From assembly GCA_934132925.1 (NCBI GenBank), contig CAKPAL010000041.1, positions 1 through 6,771 on the forward strand: a stretch of DNA of 6,771 bases, given 5' to 3'. This document shows positions 1 to 6,170 of the stretch, piece after piece. Source of the DNA: an uncultured Bacilli bacterium. GTDB taxonomy: Bacteria; Bacillota_I; Bacilli_A; RF39; UBA660. The position numbers and the translations under genes were made by a program. Numbering within the stretch: position 1 is the stretch's first letter; each line of letters begins with the position of its first letter. The notes beneath the pieces are model-generated. The model made no database searches and was not told the origin of the DNA. It worked only from the letters and a program-made list of their open reading frames with translations.

Positions 1-392
1 AAATCTATATATAATCCAAATGCCGATATATCTTGAAGAAGTATTCCCCCATATAAAGGCACAATAGAAGCCCCAACAATTTGAGCTAAAAACTTCCATT
101 TAGCAGGTACCGGTTTAATATCATCAAAAATACCAGTTACCAATATAATAAAACTACCTATTAATATTGCATTCATTTGTACTGAATGAATACCAAATAA
201 CATGTATCCCAATAAAAAGCCAGCATATATTCCAAGTCCACCTAATCTAGGTATCGGTACTTTATGTACCTTTCTCTCATTAGGAATATCCATTGCTCCT
301 ATAAACTCTGCTATTTTCTTTACCACTGGTATAAATAATGCTACAAAAGCAAATGTAACACCTACCATCAATAATACTCTTGTTATTTCCAT
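1..392 (-). CDS. tagO: Undecaprenyl-phosphate GlcNAc-1-phosphate transferase (TagO/WecA type), N-terminal part, cut by window edge
   Basis: This gene reads leftward from an ATG at 392-390 and leaves the window after 130 codons without a stop. Family knowledge: TagO/WecA/MraY enzymes are polytopic membrane proteins that move a sugar-1-phosphate from a UDP-sugar onto undecaprenyl phosphate, the first step of teichoic acid and other lipid-linked polymers. Seen here: an N-terminal membrane helix (about residues 5-24), the family's first cytoplasmic motif DIPNERKVHK followed by PRLGG (residues 35-52), two further hydrophobic segments (about 53-67 and 74-88), and the DD pair of GIFDDIKPVPAKWKF (D90, D91), which belongs to the metal/catalytic signature. 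The start is fixed by a strong GAGGAGT ribosome site (positions 401-407) at ideal distance. It has its own promoter and is separated from the operon behind it by a terminator. The family is secure. Whether it serves teichoic acid, capsule or another polymer is inference, and the last catalytic part lies outside the window. Confidence 0.93.
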   Translation of the reverse strand, partial: MEITRVLLMVGVTFAFVALFIPVVKKIAEFIGAMDIPNERKVHKVPIPRLGGLGIYAGFLLGYMLFGIHSVQMNAILIGSFIILVTGIFDDIKPVPAKWKFLAQIVGASIVPLYGGILLQDISAFGLYID

Positions 393-425
393 ATAATACA
401 ACTCCTCAAAAATCAATACACTTAT

Positions 426-454
426 ATTATATAACATATTGAATATTTTATCAA
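426..454 (-). promoter_or_regulatory. Sigma-A-type promoter of the tagO-like gene
   Basis: On the minus strand TTGATA (454-449) and a perfect TATAAT (431-426) are separated by exactly 17 bases. The predicted transcript start near 419 leaves a leader of roughly 27 bases before the ATG at 392, containing the GAGGAGT ribosome site. This fits simple housekeeping-type transcription independent of the upstream operon. AT-rich DNA produces chance matches, but the near-consensus pair, optimal spacing and position support the call. Confidence 0.75.
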
Positions 455-478
455 TTATATTTAGATAATATACATATT

Positions 479-547
479 TAAAATGAAAAAGTAAATTGTG
501 TATATCATACAATTTACTTTTTATAAAAAACATATAATTTCATTTTA
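479..547. repeat. 10-bp inverted repeat around the operon terminator
   Basis: TAAAATGAAA at 479-488 is matched perfectly by its reverse complement TTTCATTTTA at 538-547. The pair encloses the terminator, and its left arm overlaps the terminator stem by three bases. It could act as an outer stem or an alternative pairing partner, or be a chance match in AT-rich DNA. No function is claimed. Confidence 0.4.
486..522 (-). terminator. Hairpin terminator closing the six-gene operon
   Basis: A perfect 14-bp inverted repeat (486-499 with 509-522) surrounds a 9-base centre. It lies 33 bases past the stop codon of the last operon gene. In the minus-strand transcript the stem ends in a run of five U. 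The stem is AT-rich (core GTAAATTG/CAATTTAC), so it is weaker than a GC-rich terminator. Its place between the operon end and the tagO promoter supports the role. The T-run also present on the other side would allow function in both directions, but no plus-strand gene is visible. Confidence 0.75.
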
Positions 548-554
548 ACAACAA

Positions 555-2123
555 TTATCTTAATGTTTTATTTTTATATATAAACGAAATCAATAAATAA
601 ATAAACAACACCCATCCGCATAAATAAACATTAAAATAATACATAAAATAACTAGCTGGAGCGGTAAGAAATACTATACATATATGTCCAATGAGCATTC
701 CAGATAAAAGAAAATAAAATAAGTTCCTTTTCAATATAGACCAAACAAATATAATTCCAATGAATAACATAGGAATCAAAAAATTACTTAAAATACGATA
801 AATAATATTAGACCTTTCGTTATTTTCGCTTCTTCCTTCAATTATTCCTAAAATACTTTGTCTAGTTTTATACCCAAAAATAGCTTTACTATCATTTCTA
901 TTAAATAGCATATCTTCATCACTATCATATAAATTTTTACTAGAAAAATTATCATTTCTTAAACCACTAGCAGCAGCAAACGTTAAAGTTTTAGTTTTCA
1001 AAAATAATGGAAAGTTATTTTTTATTACATTAAAATATGAGTGTAGAAACAAATCATACTCCTCTTTAGTATAATCTTTTATACAACCGCCTTCACTCCA
1101 AACAGCTGGTGTATCATGATAAGAACTATATTTAGTCATGAGTTCAATATCAAGTACTTTATCAATATTTTTTAAGTCTTCTTGTAAATTATCACCTTCA
1201 AGACCTAGTGATAGCATATAAGACAATGGAGAAACAAACATTGGTAAATTTCTACTAGAAGGAACTCCAGTATATTCCTTATGTTCTTCAATTTTTTGAG
1301 GTAAAGCTACTAAAACAAAAATAGCAACAAATACAATTCCAACTTTAAAAATATTTTTAATATTAAATTTCAAATGATATACCAAAAAAACAAATATTGG
1401 AATAGCAATAATCAAATATATACTTTCACTTCTCCAAAAACCAACAATAGCAGTTACAAAAGCAATAAAAATTAACTTTTTAAAATTAAAATCACTATTC
1501 TTTCTTTTCTCTATTATCAAGTACATAATCAAGAACAAATAACAAATGCCATAAGTAATTGGCCTATTTGCATAAAATACATAAAACATAGTATGAAACA
1601 AAAAGAACGGGAGATACAAAAAATACACAATCTTACTTCTAAAAATATCAAAACAGTTTTTAACAATATAAGAGCAAACAATACCGAACAAGAACATTTG
1701 TAAAATTATAGCGCCACTAGTACAAGGAAAAATCATAAATCCAGTAATATAAAATAAACTAGTCAAATAATTTAAATAATATAAGTATTCTGCATTTGAT
1801 GAAAGTGAAAAGAAATTATAAACATCACTACCAGTCCAGACACCAGGCCAAACAAATAATAATATTACAGACATTGGTATTATATAGATCAAAAAATATT
1901 TAATATATTTTAAATTATTTGTATTCTTTTTAAAGATAGTTTTCAAAATAAAATTCCAAAATAAAAACAATAAAATAAAAACAATAATTTTACAAAAACA
2001 ATAATTAAATTTATTAACATTATCTAATACAAATATCATTTTATCAGTAAAAAACGTGATAACAATATGGATAAATGCTATTAATATTGAAATAGCATTT
2101 ATTCTATTAATATTTTTCCACAT
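555..2123 (-). CDS. Polytopic GT-C-like glycosyltransferase membrane protein (DUF6020-like), 522 aa
   Basis: This is a large integral membrane protein with about 12-13 hydrophobic segments, most within residues 9-276 and three more within about 446-515, around a long polar loop (about 277-440). GT-C enzymes take a sugar from a polyprenyl-phosphate donor outside the membrane and carry an acidic residue in the first external loop. Here WPGVWTGSD (92-100, ending in D100) follows a helix and fits that position. ANRP (185-188), FWRSES (229-234) and the C-terminal APASYFMYYF (488-497) also resemble the DUF6020-type group as I recall it. The start is ATG at 2123-2121 behind a perfect AGGAGG; the preceding HAD gene's TAG stop forms the first bases of that site. 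It is the last operon gene, followed by the terminator. Together with the GtrA and GT2 proteins it would be the transferase of a three-component glycosylation system (inference). An unrelated polymerase or ligase is possible. Confidence 0.72.
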   Translation of the reverse strand: MWKNINRINAISILIAFIHIVITFFTDKMIFVLDNVNKFNYCFCKIIVFILLFLFWNFILKTIFKKNTNNLKYIKYFLIYIIPMSVILLFVWPGVWTGSDVYNFFSLSSNAEYLYYLNYLTSLFYITGFMIFPCTSGAIILQMFLFGIVCSYIVKNCFDIFRSKIVYFLYLPFFLFHTMFYVFYANRPITYGICYLFLIMYLIIEKRKNSDFNFKKLIFIAFVTAIVGFWRSESIYLIIAIPIFVFLVYHLKFNIKNIFKVGIVFVAIFVLVALPQKIEEHKEYTGVPSSRNLPMFVSPLSYMLSLGLEGDNLQEDLKNIDKVLDIELMTKYSSYHDTPAVWSEGGCIKDYTKEEYDLFLHSYFNVIKNNFPLFLKTKTLTFAAASGLRNDNFSSKNLYDSDEDMLFNRNDSKAIFGYKTRQSILGIIEGRSENNERSNIIYRILSNFLIPMLFIGIIFVWSILKRNLFYFLLSGMLIGHICIVFLTAPASYFMYYFNVYLCGWVLFIYLLISFIYKNKTLR

Positions 2124-2137
2124 AATTATAAAACCTC

Positions 2138-2692
2138 CTAAAATTTATTTACAACAAAAACTGTTGCCCCACTTCTATTAGCTGCTTCTATTCCAACAGG
2201 AGAATCCTCAAATATTAAAGTATCCTCAGAATCAACCCCAAAATATTTCATAGCGGCAATAAACCCTTCTGGATCAGGCTTAGATACCTTTATATCATCA
2301 CTTGTCAATATCAAATCAAATAGTTCCCTCTTTTTAAAATAATCCAGTATTTCATAAGTATTTCTTTTTGAAGCAGTAGTAACAACTGCAACGTAATAAT
2401 CCTTTTTTAAACATTTAATTATATTAAACAAATGTTCATTCACGATGGCTTTATCCAAAAAAGTATAATATAATTCTTTCTTACGATTATGAACATATTC
2501 AATTATTTCTTCATCATTATCAACTATATCAGGCAAAAAAACAGTGTAGTGTCTACCATTACAATAATTGCAATAATAATCATACTGAACATTAAAACCC
2601 TTTTCCTTCAAAGCTTCATTATATGCAAAGTAATTTACATCATTTGTATTAAACAAAGTACCGTCCAAATCAAATAAAGCAAGTTTTTTCAT
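2138..2692 (-). CDS. HAD-superfamily hydrolase, beta-phosphoglucomutase/phosphatase-like, 184 aa
   Basis: This is a cytoplasmic HAD protein with all core motifs: motif I DLDGT (D8 nucleophile, D10 acid/base), motif II VTTAS (104-108), motif III lysine in KPDP (K138) and motif IV FEDSPVGIEAA (E162, D163 for Mg2+). The FEDSPVGI wording is typical of the subgroup that includes beta-phosphoglucomutase and small sugar-phosphate phosphatases. The helical cap between motifs I and II is present and carries an unusual CNYC pair (41-44). At 184 residues it is shorter than typical beta-phosphoglucomutases (about 220), mainly at the cap and C-terminus. Its ATG overlaps the TAA of the upstream gene by one base (TAATG), with AAGGAG 11 bases before the ATG, implying translational coupling. 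It probably dephosphorylates or isomerises a sugar or polyol phosphate used by the neighbouring kinase and nucleotidyltransferase. The substrate cannot be told. Confidence 0.87.
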   Translation of the reverse strand: MKKLALFDLDGTLFNTNDVNYFAYNEALKEKGFNVQYDYYCNYCNGRHYTVFLPDIVDNDEEIIEYVHNRKKELYYTFLDKAIVNEHLFNIIKCLKKDYYVAVVTTASKRNTYEILDYFKKRELFDLILTSDDIKVSKPDPEGFIAAMKYFGVDSEDTLIFEDSPVGIEAANRSGATVFVVNKF

Positions 2693-4599
2693 TACTTATC
2701 AAACTCCTTAATAACATCATTCATTACTATTATCAAGCCAGCATAGAAAAGAACCGATCTTTGCCCATTCTTCTCTATCTTGTATGGCATCAATCTAAAC
2801 CAATGAATAATTTCATGAAAGAAAATACTTTTAACCTTTTCTTTATCAAATTTCTTATTCAAATAGTCACAATATTTTTTATATAATTCATCATATATTA
2901 ATGACTTAGTAAACAAATAATTAATATTATTTTTATTAATTTCCACACTTTTAGTATTCATTAAAAATTCATATCCACCATGAAGCGATTGAAGTAACTT
3001 AGCATAATCTAAATTAGGAGAATCATGTAAATTGCCAGTATTTGGATCAATAATATAAAAGTTATTTTTACTTTTACCATTAATACAAATGATATTCTCT
3101 ATAGTTAAATCACCATGTATATCAGAATAACAATCATTTTTAAATACATCCTCTAAATATTCTTTTGTAAAATATTTTTTAAAATATTCTAAATTATGAT
3201 ATTTTTTCCCATTAATAATTAAATAATCATATTTCAATAATGGTTTAATATATTGTCCATTTTCTATTTTTTTAATATTATTGAAAACTTTACTTTCAAT
3301 ATATTTATCAATAGTTATAATATCAGCCTTTCTAGAATTTCTTTTATATAACTTATCATTTAATGAATCTAAAGCAGATTCAATAGTATTCCAACCATTA
3401 ACAATAGGAACAGAATGAACATAATTAAAACAGCCAATAGCCTCTTTAATATAAGGCATATCATAAGAACAATAGCCATCTCCTCTTTTAATATTCATAA
3501 CTTCAGTTAAAGGTAAATCGCCCTTGTGTTGTTGAAGCCATAATATTTGTTCATATAATTTATCACTATCTTTTCCAAATGAATACTTTCTAAAAAATGT
3601 TTTGGTTCCATCTGTACATAACATAGTAGTTGCATTACTACCAGCAGAATAATCTTGAATTATTGAAATATCACGATTAAGTTTAATATAATTTTTAAAG
3701 TATTCTCTACTTTTAGCAGAAAAGTAACCCTCCAAAAATATAAGTTTATCACTAGAATTAATATGTGGTAACAATTCAAGATATTGATGCTTTTCTTCCT
3801 TTTTTTCGTTAGATATTTTAATAGATGGCAAAAATGATACAGCAAGTAAAATAATTAATGGTACAAATAAATAAATAAAAATAATATAATTATCAACATC
3901 TAAAAAGAATAAATTAAGTGTAGAAGAATCTAAATTATTTCTGGAAAATAATGAAGTAAAAACATCAACCAACGAAACTTCATTTCCCATTAATTTCATA
4001 GAATAAGCAAATAAACCATAAGATAAAAGATACATAATCCACATAAACATAGTACTTAATATTAATTTCATTCTATTTAAACTTAAAATTAAATCTTTAA
4101 TAGAAGTAATAATATACCAAGAAAATTTAAGTATTTTAAGTTCAATATCACTATTAAATATTCCAGCTACTTTTTTAATAAAAAGTTTAATAAATCTACT
4201 ATATTTTAAACCAATTACTATAATTAAAAGTAAAGCAAAGCCACCAACAGTATAAAATAATATAGAAGATTCTATTACATCATTTTTAAAGCCAAATATA
4301 TAAAATAACAAAAATAAAATTGCAACTATAAAAACATCTAGAATCCTATCAACAACAACAGTTGATAAAGAAAATGACAATCCATTTTTCATTTTTCTTC
4401 CAGCGTACCAAGCCCTAAAAAGATCTCCCAACCTAAATGGCAATATAAAATTAATAATATAGCCAAAAGACAAAGCTTGAAGTAAACTTTTATCATTAGG
4501 TCTTTCATAAATTTCAATAAATTGTTTCTGACGATATACTTTTAAACAATGAGCAAATACAAGTGTAATAATTGCTAAGGCCAATAGAACTATTTCCAT
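2692..4599 (-). CDS. Fusion protein: LPG-synthase-type (UPF0104) membrane domain plus C-terminal APH/choline-kinase-like phosphotransferase, 635 aa
   Basis: Residues 1 to about 258 form a polytopic membrane domain of the lysylphosphatidylglycerol-synthase/AglD type. Its hallmark is GYIINFILPFRLGDLFRAW (46-64), followed by VVVDRILDVF (81-90) and helices near 91-104, 115-130, 179-203 and 238-257. A charged linker (about 261-272) leads into a phosphotransferase domain: a glycine/serine-rich loop SAGSNATT (318-325), a candidate ATP-binding lysine in FFRKY (K338), a hinge-like DMPYI (380-384), the catalytic loop HGDLTIENI (495-503; D497, N502) and metal-binding IIDPNTG (D518). NLDYAKLLQSLHGG (529-542) is typical of aminoglycoside-phosphotransferase relatives. 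HEIIHWFRLMPYK (595-607) marks the C-terminus. The frame is open throughout. The ATG overlaps the upstream stop (TAATG), with GAGAGG before it. It probably phosphorylates a small molecule or sugar at the membrane, or couples this to lipid-linked transport. Substrate unknown. Confidence 0.8.
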   Translation of the reverse strand: MEIVLLALAIITLVFAHCLKVYRQKQFIEIYERPNDKSLLQALSFGYIINFILPFRLGDLFRAWYAGRKMKNGLSFSLSTVVVDRILDVFIVAILFLLFYIFGFKNDVIESSILFYTVGGFALLLIIVIGLKYSRFIKLFIKKVAGIFNSDIELKILKFSWYIITSIKDLILSLNRMKLILSTMFMWIMYLLSYGLFAYSMKLMGNEVSLVDVFTSLFSRNNLDSSTLNLFFLDVDNYIIFIYLFVPLIILLAVSFLPSIKISNEKKEEKHQYLELLPHINSSDKLIFLEGYFSAKSREYFKNYIKLNRDISIIQDYSAGSNATTMLCTDGTKTFFRKYSFGKDSDKLYEQILWLQQHKGDLPLTEVMNIKRGDGYCSYDMPYIKEAIGCFNYVHSVPIVNGWNTIESALDSLNDKLYKRNSRKADIITIDKYIESKVFNNIKKIENGQYIKPLLKYDYLIINGKKYHNLEYFKKYFTKEYLEDVFKNDCYSDIHGDLTIENIICINGKSKNNFYIIDPNTGNLHDSPNLDYAKLLQSLHGGYEFLMNTKSVEINKNNINYLFTKSLIYDELYKKYCDYLNKKFDKEKVKSIFFHEIIHWFRLMPYKIEKNGQRSVLFYAGLIIVMNDVIKEFDK

Positions 4600-5345
4600 T
4601 ATAATAACCTCTCAAAATACTCAGATTCTTTAGCAAGTTCATACTCTTCAGGAGTACCAAATGGAATGTGATTATCAACCGTAAAATTCTTTATAAGTAA
4701 CTTATTTTCTATCATAGTATTATAAACACCACTCATAAAATATTCACTATAATTACACTCTTTTAAATATTGCATTGCGTTATTCAAAAATATTTCTTTA
4801 TTCTTAAAATAGTAAGCGCCACATATTGCCTTATCACTAATCACTACCTTTTCAATAGTACGAATAACATTTTGATTATCATCTAATTCTAAAAAACTAA
4901 ACTTTGGATCTACAGATATAAAAGTTAACAATGCACCATCAATATTATCAAAATCACCAGCATTACAAAATTCATTGAAATAAGAACAGAAAAAAGCATG
5001 ATCACAATCATTGAAAATAATCGGATTATCATCGACAATAGTTTTAACACCTTCAATACAAGTTAAAACTGCACCATTTAATAATTGTGGTATAATAACA
5101 ATATTAGCATTAGGAAAATATTTCCTAATTGATTTATCTATACCAAAATCATCAATATGTTCTTGTAACACAACAAATGTCAAATCTTCAAGTTCAACAT
5201 ACTTACTAATAGATCTTGTGGCCCAATAGAAAAAGGGTTTGTTATTGATTTCGATAAGTGGTTTTGGCATAACAAAACCATTTTTAAAAAATCTAGAACC
5301 TGCTCCTCCCATAGGCATAATTAGATGTACTTTATTTTTTTGCAT
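4599..5345 (-). CDS. Sugar-phosphate nucleotidyltransferase-like protein (NTP transferase family), 248 aa
   Basis: This is a soluble Rossmann-like nucleotidyltransferase. The N-terminal LIMPMGGAGSRF (8-19) is the nucleotide-binding loop, and MPKPLIEI (26-33) supplies the lysine contacting phosphate. FNDCDH (111-116) holds the metal-binding aspartates, EK (165-166) and GAYYF (176-180) fit the sugar-phosphate pocket, and GTPEEYELA (230-238) is the usual C-terminal signature. Members join an NTP and a phosphorylated compound into an activated NDP-sugar or CDP-type donor with loss of pyrophosphate. At 248 residues it is a short single-domain form without an acyltransferase or beta-helix tail. I chose ATG at 5345-5343, giving 248 aa, because AAGGGTG lies six bases upstream; the GTG at 5354 falls inside that ribosome site. 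It overlaps the end of the glycosyltransferase gene by 14 bases. Its product would be used by genes of this operon. Which nucleotide and which sugar or alcohol are used is open. Confidence 0.85.
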   Translation of the reverse strand: MQKNKVHLIMPMGGAGSRFFKNGFVMPKPLIEINNKPFFYWATRSISKYVELEDLTFVVLQEHIDDFGIDKSIRKYFPNANIVIIPQLLNGAVLTCIEGVKTIVDDNPIIFNDCDHAFFCSYFNEFCNAGDFDNIDGALLTFISVDPKFSFLELDDNQNVIRTIEKVVISDKAICGAYYFKNKEIFLNNAMQYLKECNYSEYFMSGVYNTMIENKLLIKNFTVDNHIPFGTPEEYELAKESEYFERLL

Positions 5346-6144
5346 TTTTATCACCCTTACTATATATTTTTATTGCAGAATATCTATCAATTACTTTATC
5401 TCTATGTTCATCTTCAAGATATTTTCTTCTCTTAAAAAAATAATTTAAAACTAATCCCAATGTCAAACAAGCCTGACTAAACATTTTGACATTAGAAACT
5501 TGATCATCCTCTCTCCAACTTATAGGAAAAAATTTAATTCTATGTTTATAACAATTAGAAGCAAGTAACATATAACAATTAAAAGTTAATTTATCTGGAT
5601 ATTTAATATAAAAGTTTTCTCTTAAAATACTGACATTATACATATTAAGTCCAGAACCTAAATCACTTATATTTTTTCCTAGTGCAATTGAAAAGATAAT
5701 ATTAAATACTATATTACCAAAAGTTCTAAATCGAGAATAGCCACCTAATTTTGAACCCCTCATAAATCTTGAACCCAAAAAACAATCATATTCTTCATAT
5801 TTCTTATTTTCTAAATAAGGCAATAAATCATGTATATTGCCTTGATCATCTCCATGAAGAACAATTATATAATCATAATCATTATCTTTAGCATAATCAA
5901 AGGCCACTTTGTGAGAACCACCTAGATTATAATTATCATCATTTCTTAATAGAGTAATTTTTGTGTTAATTTTATTGTTATCACAATAATCACTAACCAC
6001 CTTTTCACCATTATCTGTACTTCTATTATTTACTATTACAATTTCATCAACATAATTACAAACTTTTTTATCCATTTGTTTTAAAACTCTTACTATTTGT
6101 TTTTCACAATTATACATAGGTATAAATACCATTATTTTGCTCAT
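5332..6144 (-). CDS. Family 2 glycosyltransferase, dolichyl/polyprenyl-phosphate sugar synthase-like (DPM1 type), 270 aa
   Basis: This is a GT-A-fold GT2 enzyme. VFIPMYNCE (6-14) opens the nucleotide-binding fold, EIVIVNNRSTD (34-44) is the second strand motif, and NYNLGGSHKVAFDYA (71-85) is the conserved G-rich helix. LHGDDQ (96-101) takes the metal-binding D-x-D position, GSRFMRG (124-130) and DLGSGLNMYN (161-170) follow, and SWREDD (209-214) sits in the acceptor-side region. DPM1-like enzymes transfer a sugar from a nucleotide donor to a polyprenyl phosphate on the cytoplasmic face. Unlike GtrB/CsbB, no pair of C-terminal membrane helices is evident; only short hydrophobic stretches near 144-155 and 222-236 could touch the membrane. 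I place the start at ATG 6144-6142, eight bases after GAGGAG; an upstream GTG at 6153 lies within that site and would add three residues. It follows the GtrA gene by 26 bases. The sugar is unknown. Confidence 0.9.
   Translation of the reverse strand: MSKIMVFIPMYNCEKQIVRVLKQMDKKVCNYVDEIVIVNNRSTDNGEKVVSDYCDNNKINTKITLLRNDDNYNLGGSHKVAFDYAKDNDYDYIIVLHGDDQGNIHDLLPYLENKKYEEYDCFLGSRFMRGSKLGGYSRFRTFGNIVFNIIFSIALGKNISDLGSGLNMYNVSILRENFYIKYPDKLTFNCYMLLASNCYKHRIKFFPISWREDDQVSNVKMFSQACLTLGLVLNYFFKRRKYLEDEHRDKVIDRYSAIKIYSKGDKNAKK
5352..5358 (-). promoter_or_regulatory. Ribosome binding site that sets the nucleotidyltransferase start
   Basis: On the minus strand AAGGGTG is followed by six bases (ATAAAA) and the ATG at 5345. 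The in-frame GTG at 5354-5352 is part of this site and so is unlikely to be the true start. The site lies within the 3' end of the glycosyltransferase gene. Confidence 0.75.
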
Positions 6145-6152
6145 ATCACTCA

Positions 6153-6158
6153 CTCCTC
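6153..6158 (-). promoter_or_regulatory. Ribosome binding site that sets the GT2 start
   Basis: GAGGAG on the minus strand lies eight bases before ATG 6144. The alternative GTG at 6153-6151 begins on the last G of this motif, so a ribosome docked here would initiate at the ATG. This favours the 270-residue form. Confidence 0.78.
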
Positions 6159-6170
6159 TATTTTATAACA

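Noticed and set aside
202..396. 64-codon plus-strand open frame
   Set aside because: It lies antisense to the clearly coding tagO-like gene, shows no family motif and has no convincing ribosome site.
2489..2677. 62-codon plus-strand open frame
   Set aside because: It is antisense to the N-terminal half of the HAD gene; its hydrophobic composition is what AT-rich DNA yields by chance.
3660..3845. 61-codon minus-strand frame inside the fusion gene
   Set aside because: It is a shifted frame of the linker and kinase start; the main frame has continuous domain motifs.
3790..3900. Possible frameshift or assembly join creating the membrane-kinase fusion
   Set aside because: The frame runs uninterrupted from residue 200 to 320 with no repeat or stop at the junction, and no separate start with a ribosome site was seen for the kinase part.
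5011..5448. Two plus-strand open frames (5011-5229 and 5239-5448)
   Set aside because: Both mirror the nucleotidyltransferase and GT2 genes, and no promoter or family signature supports them.
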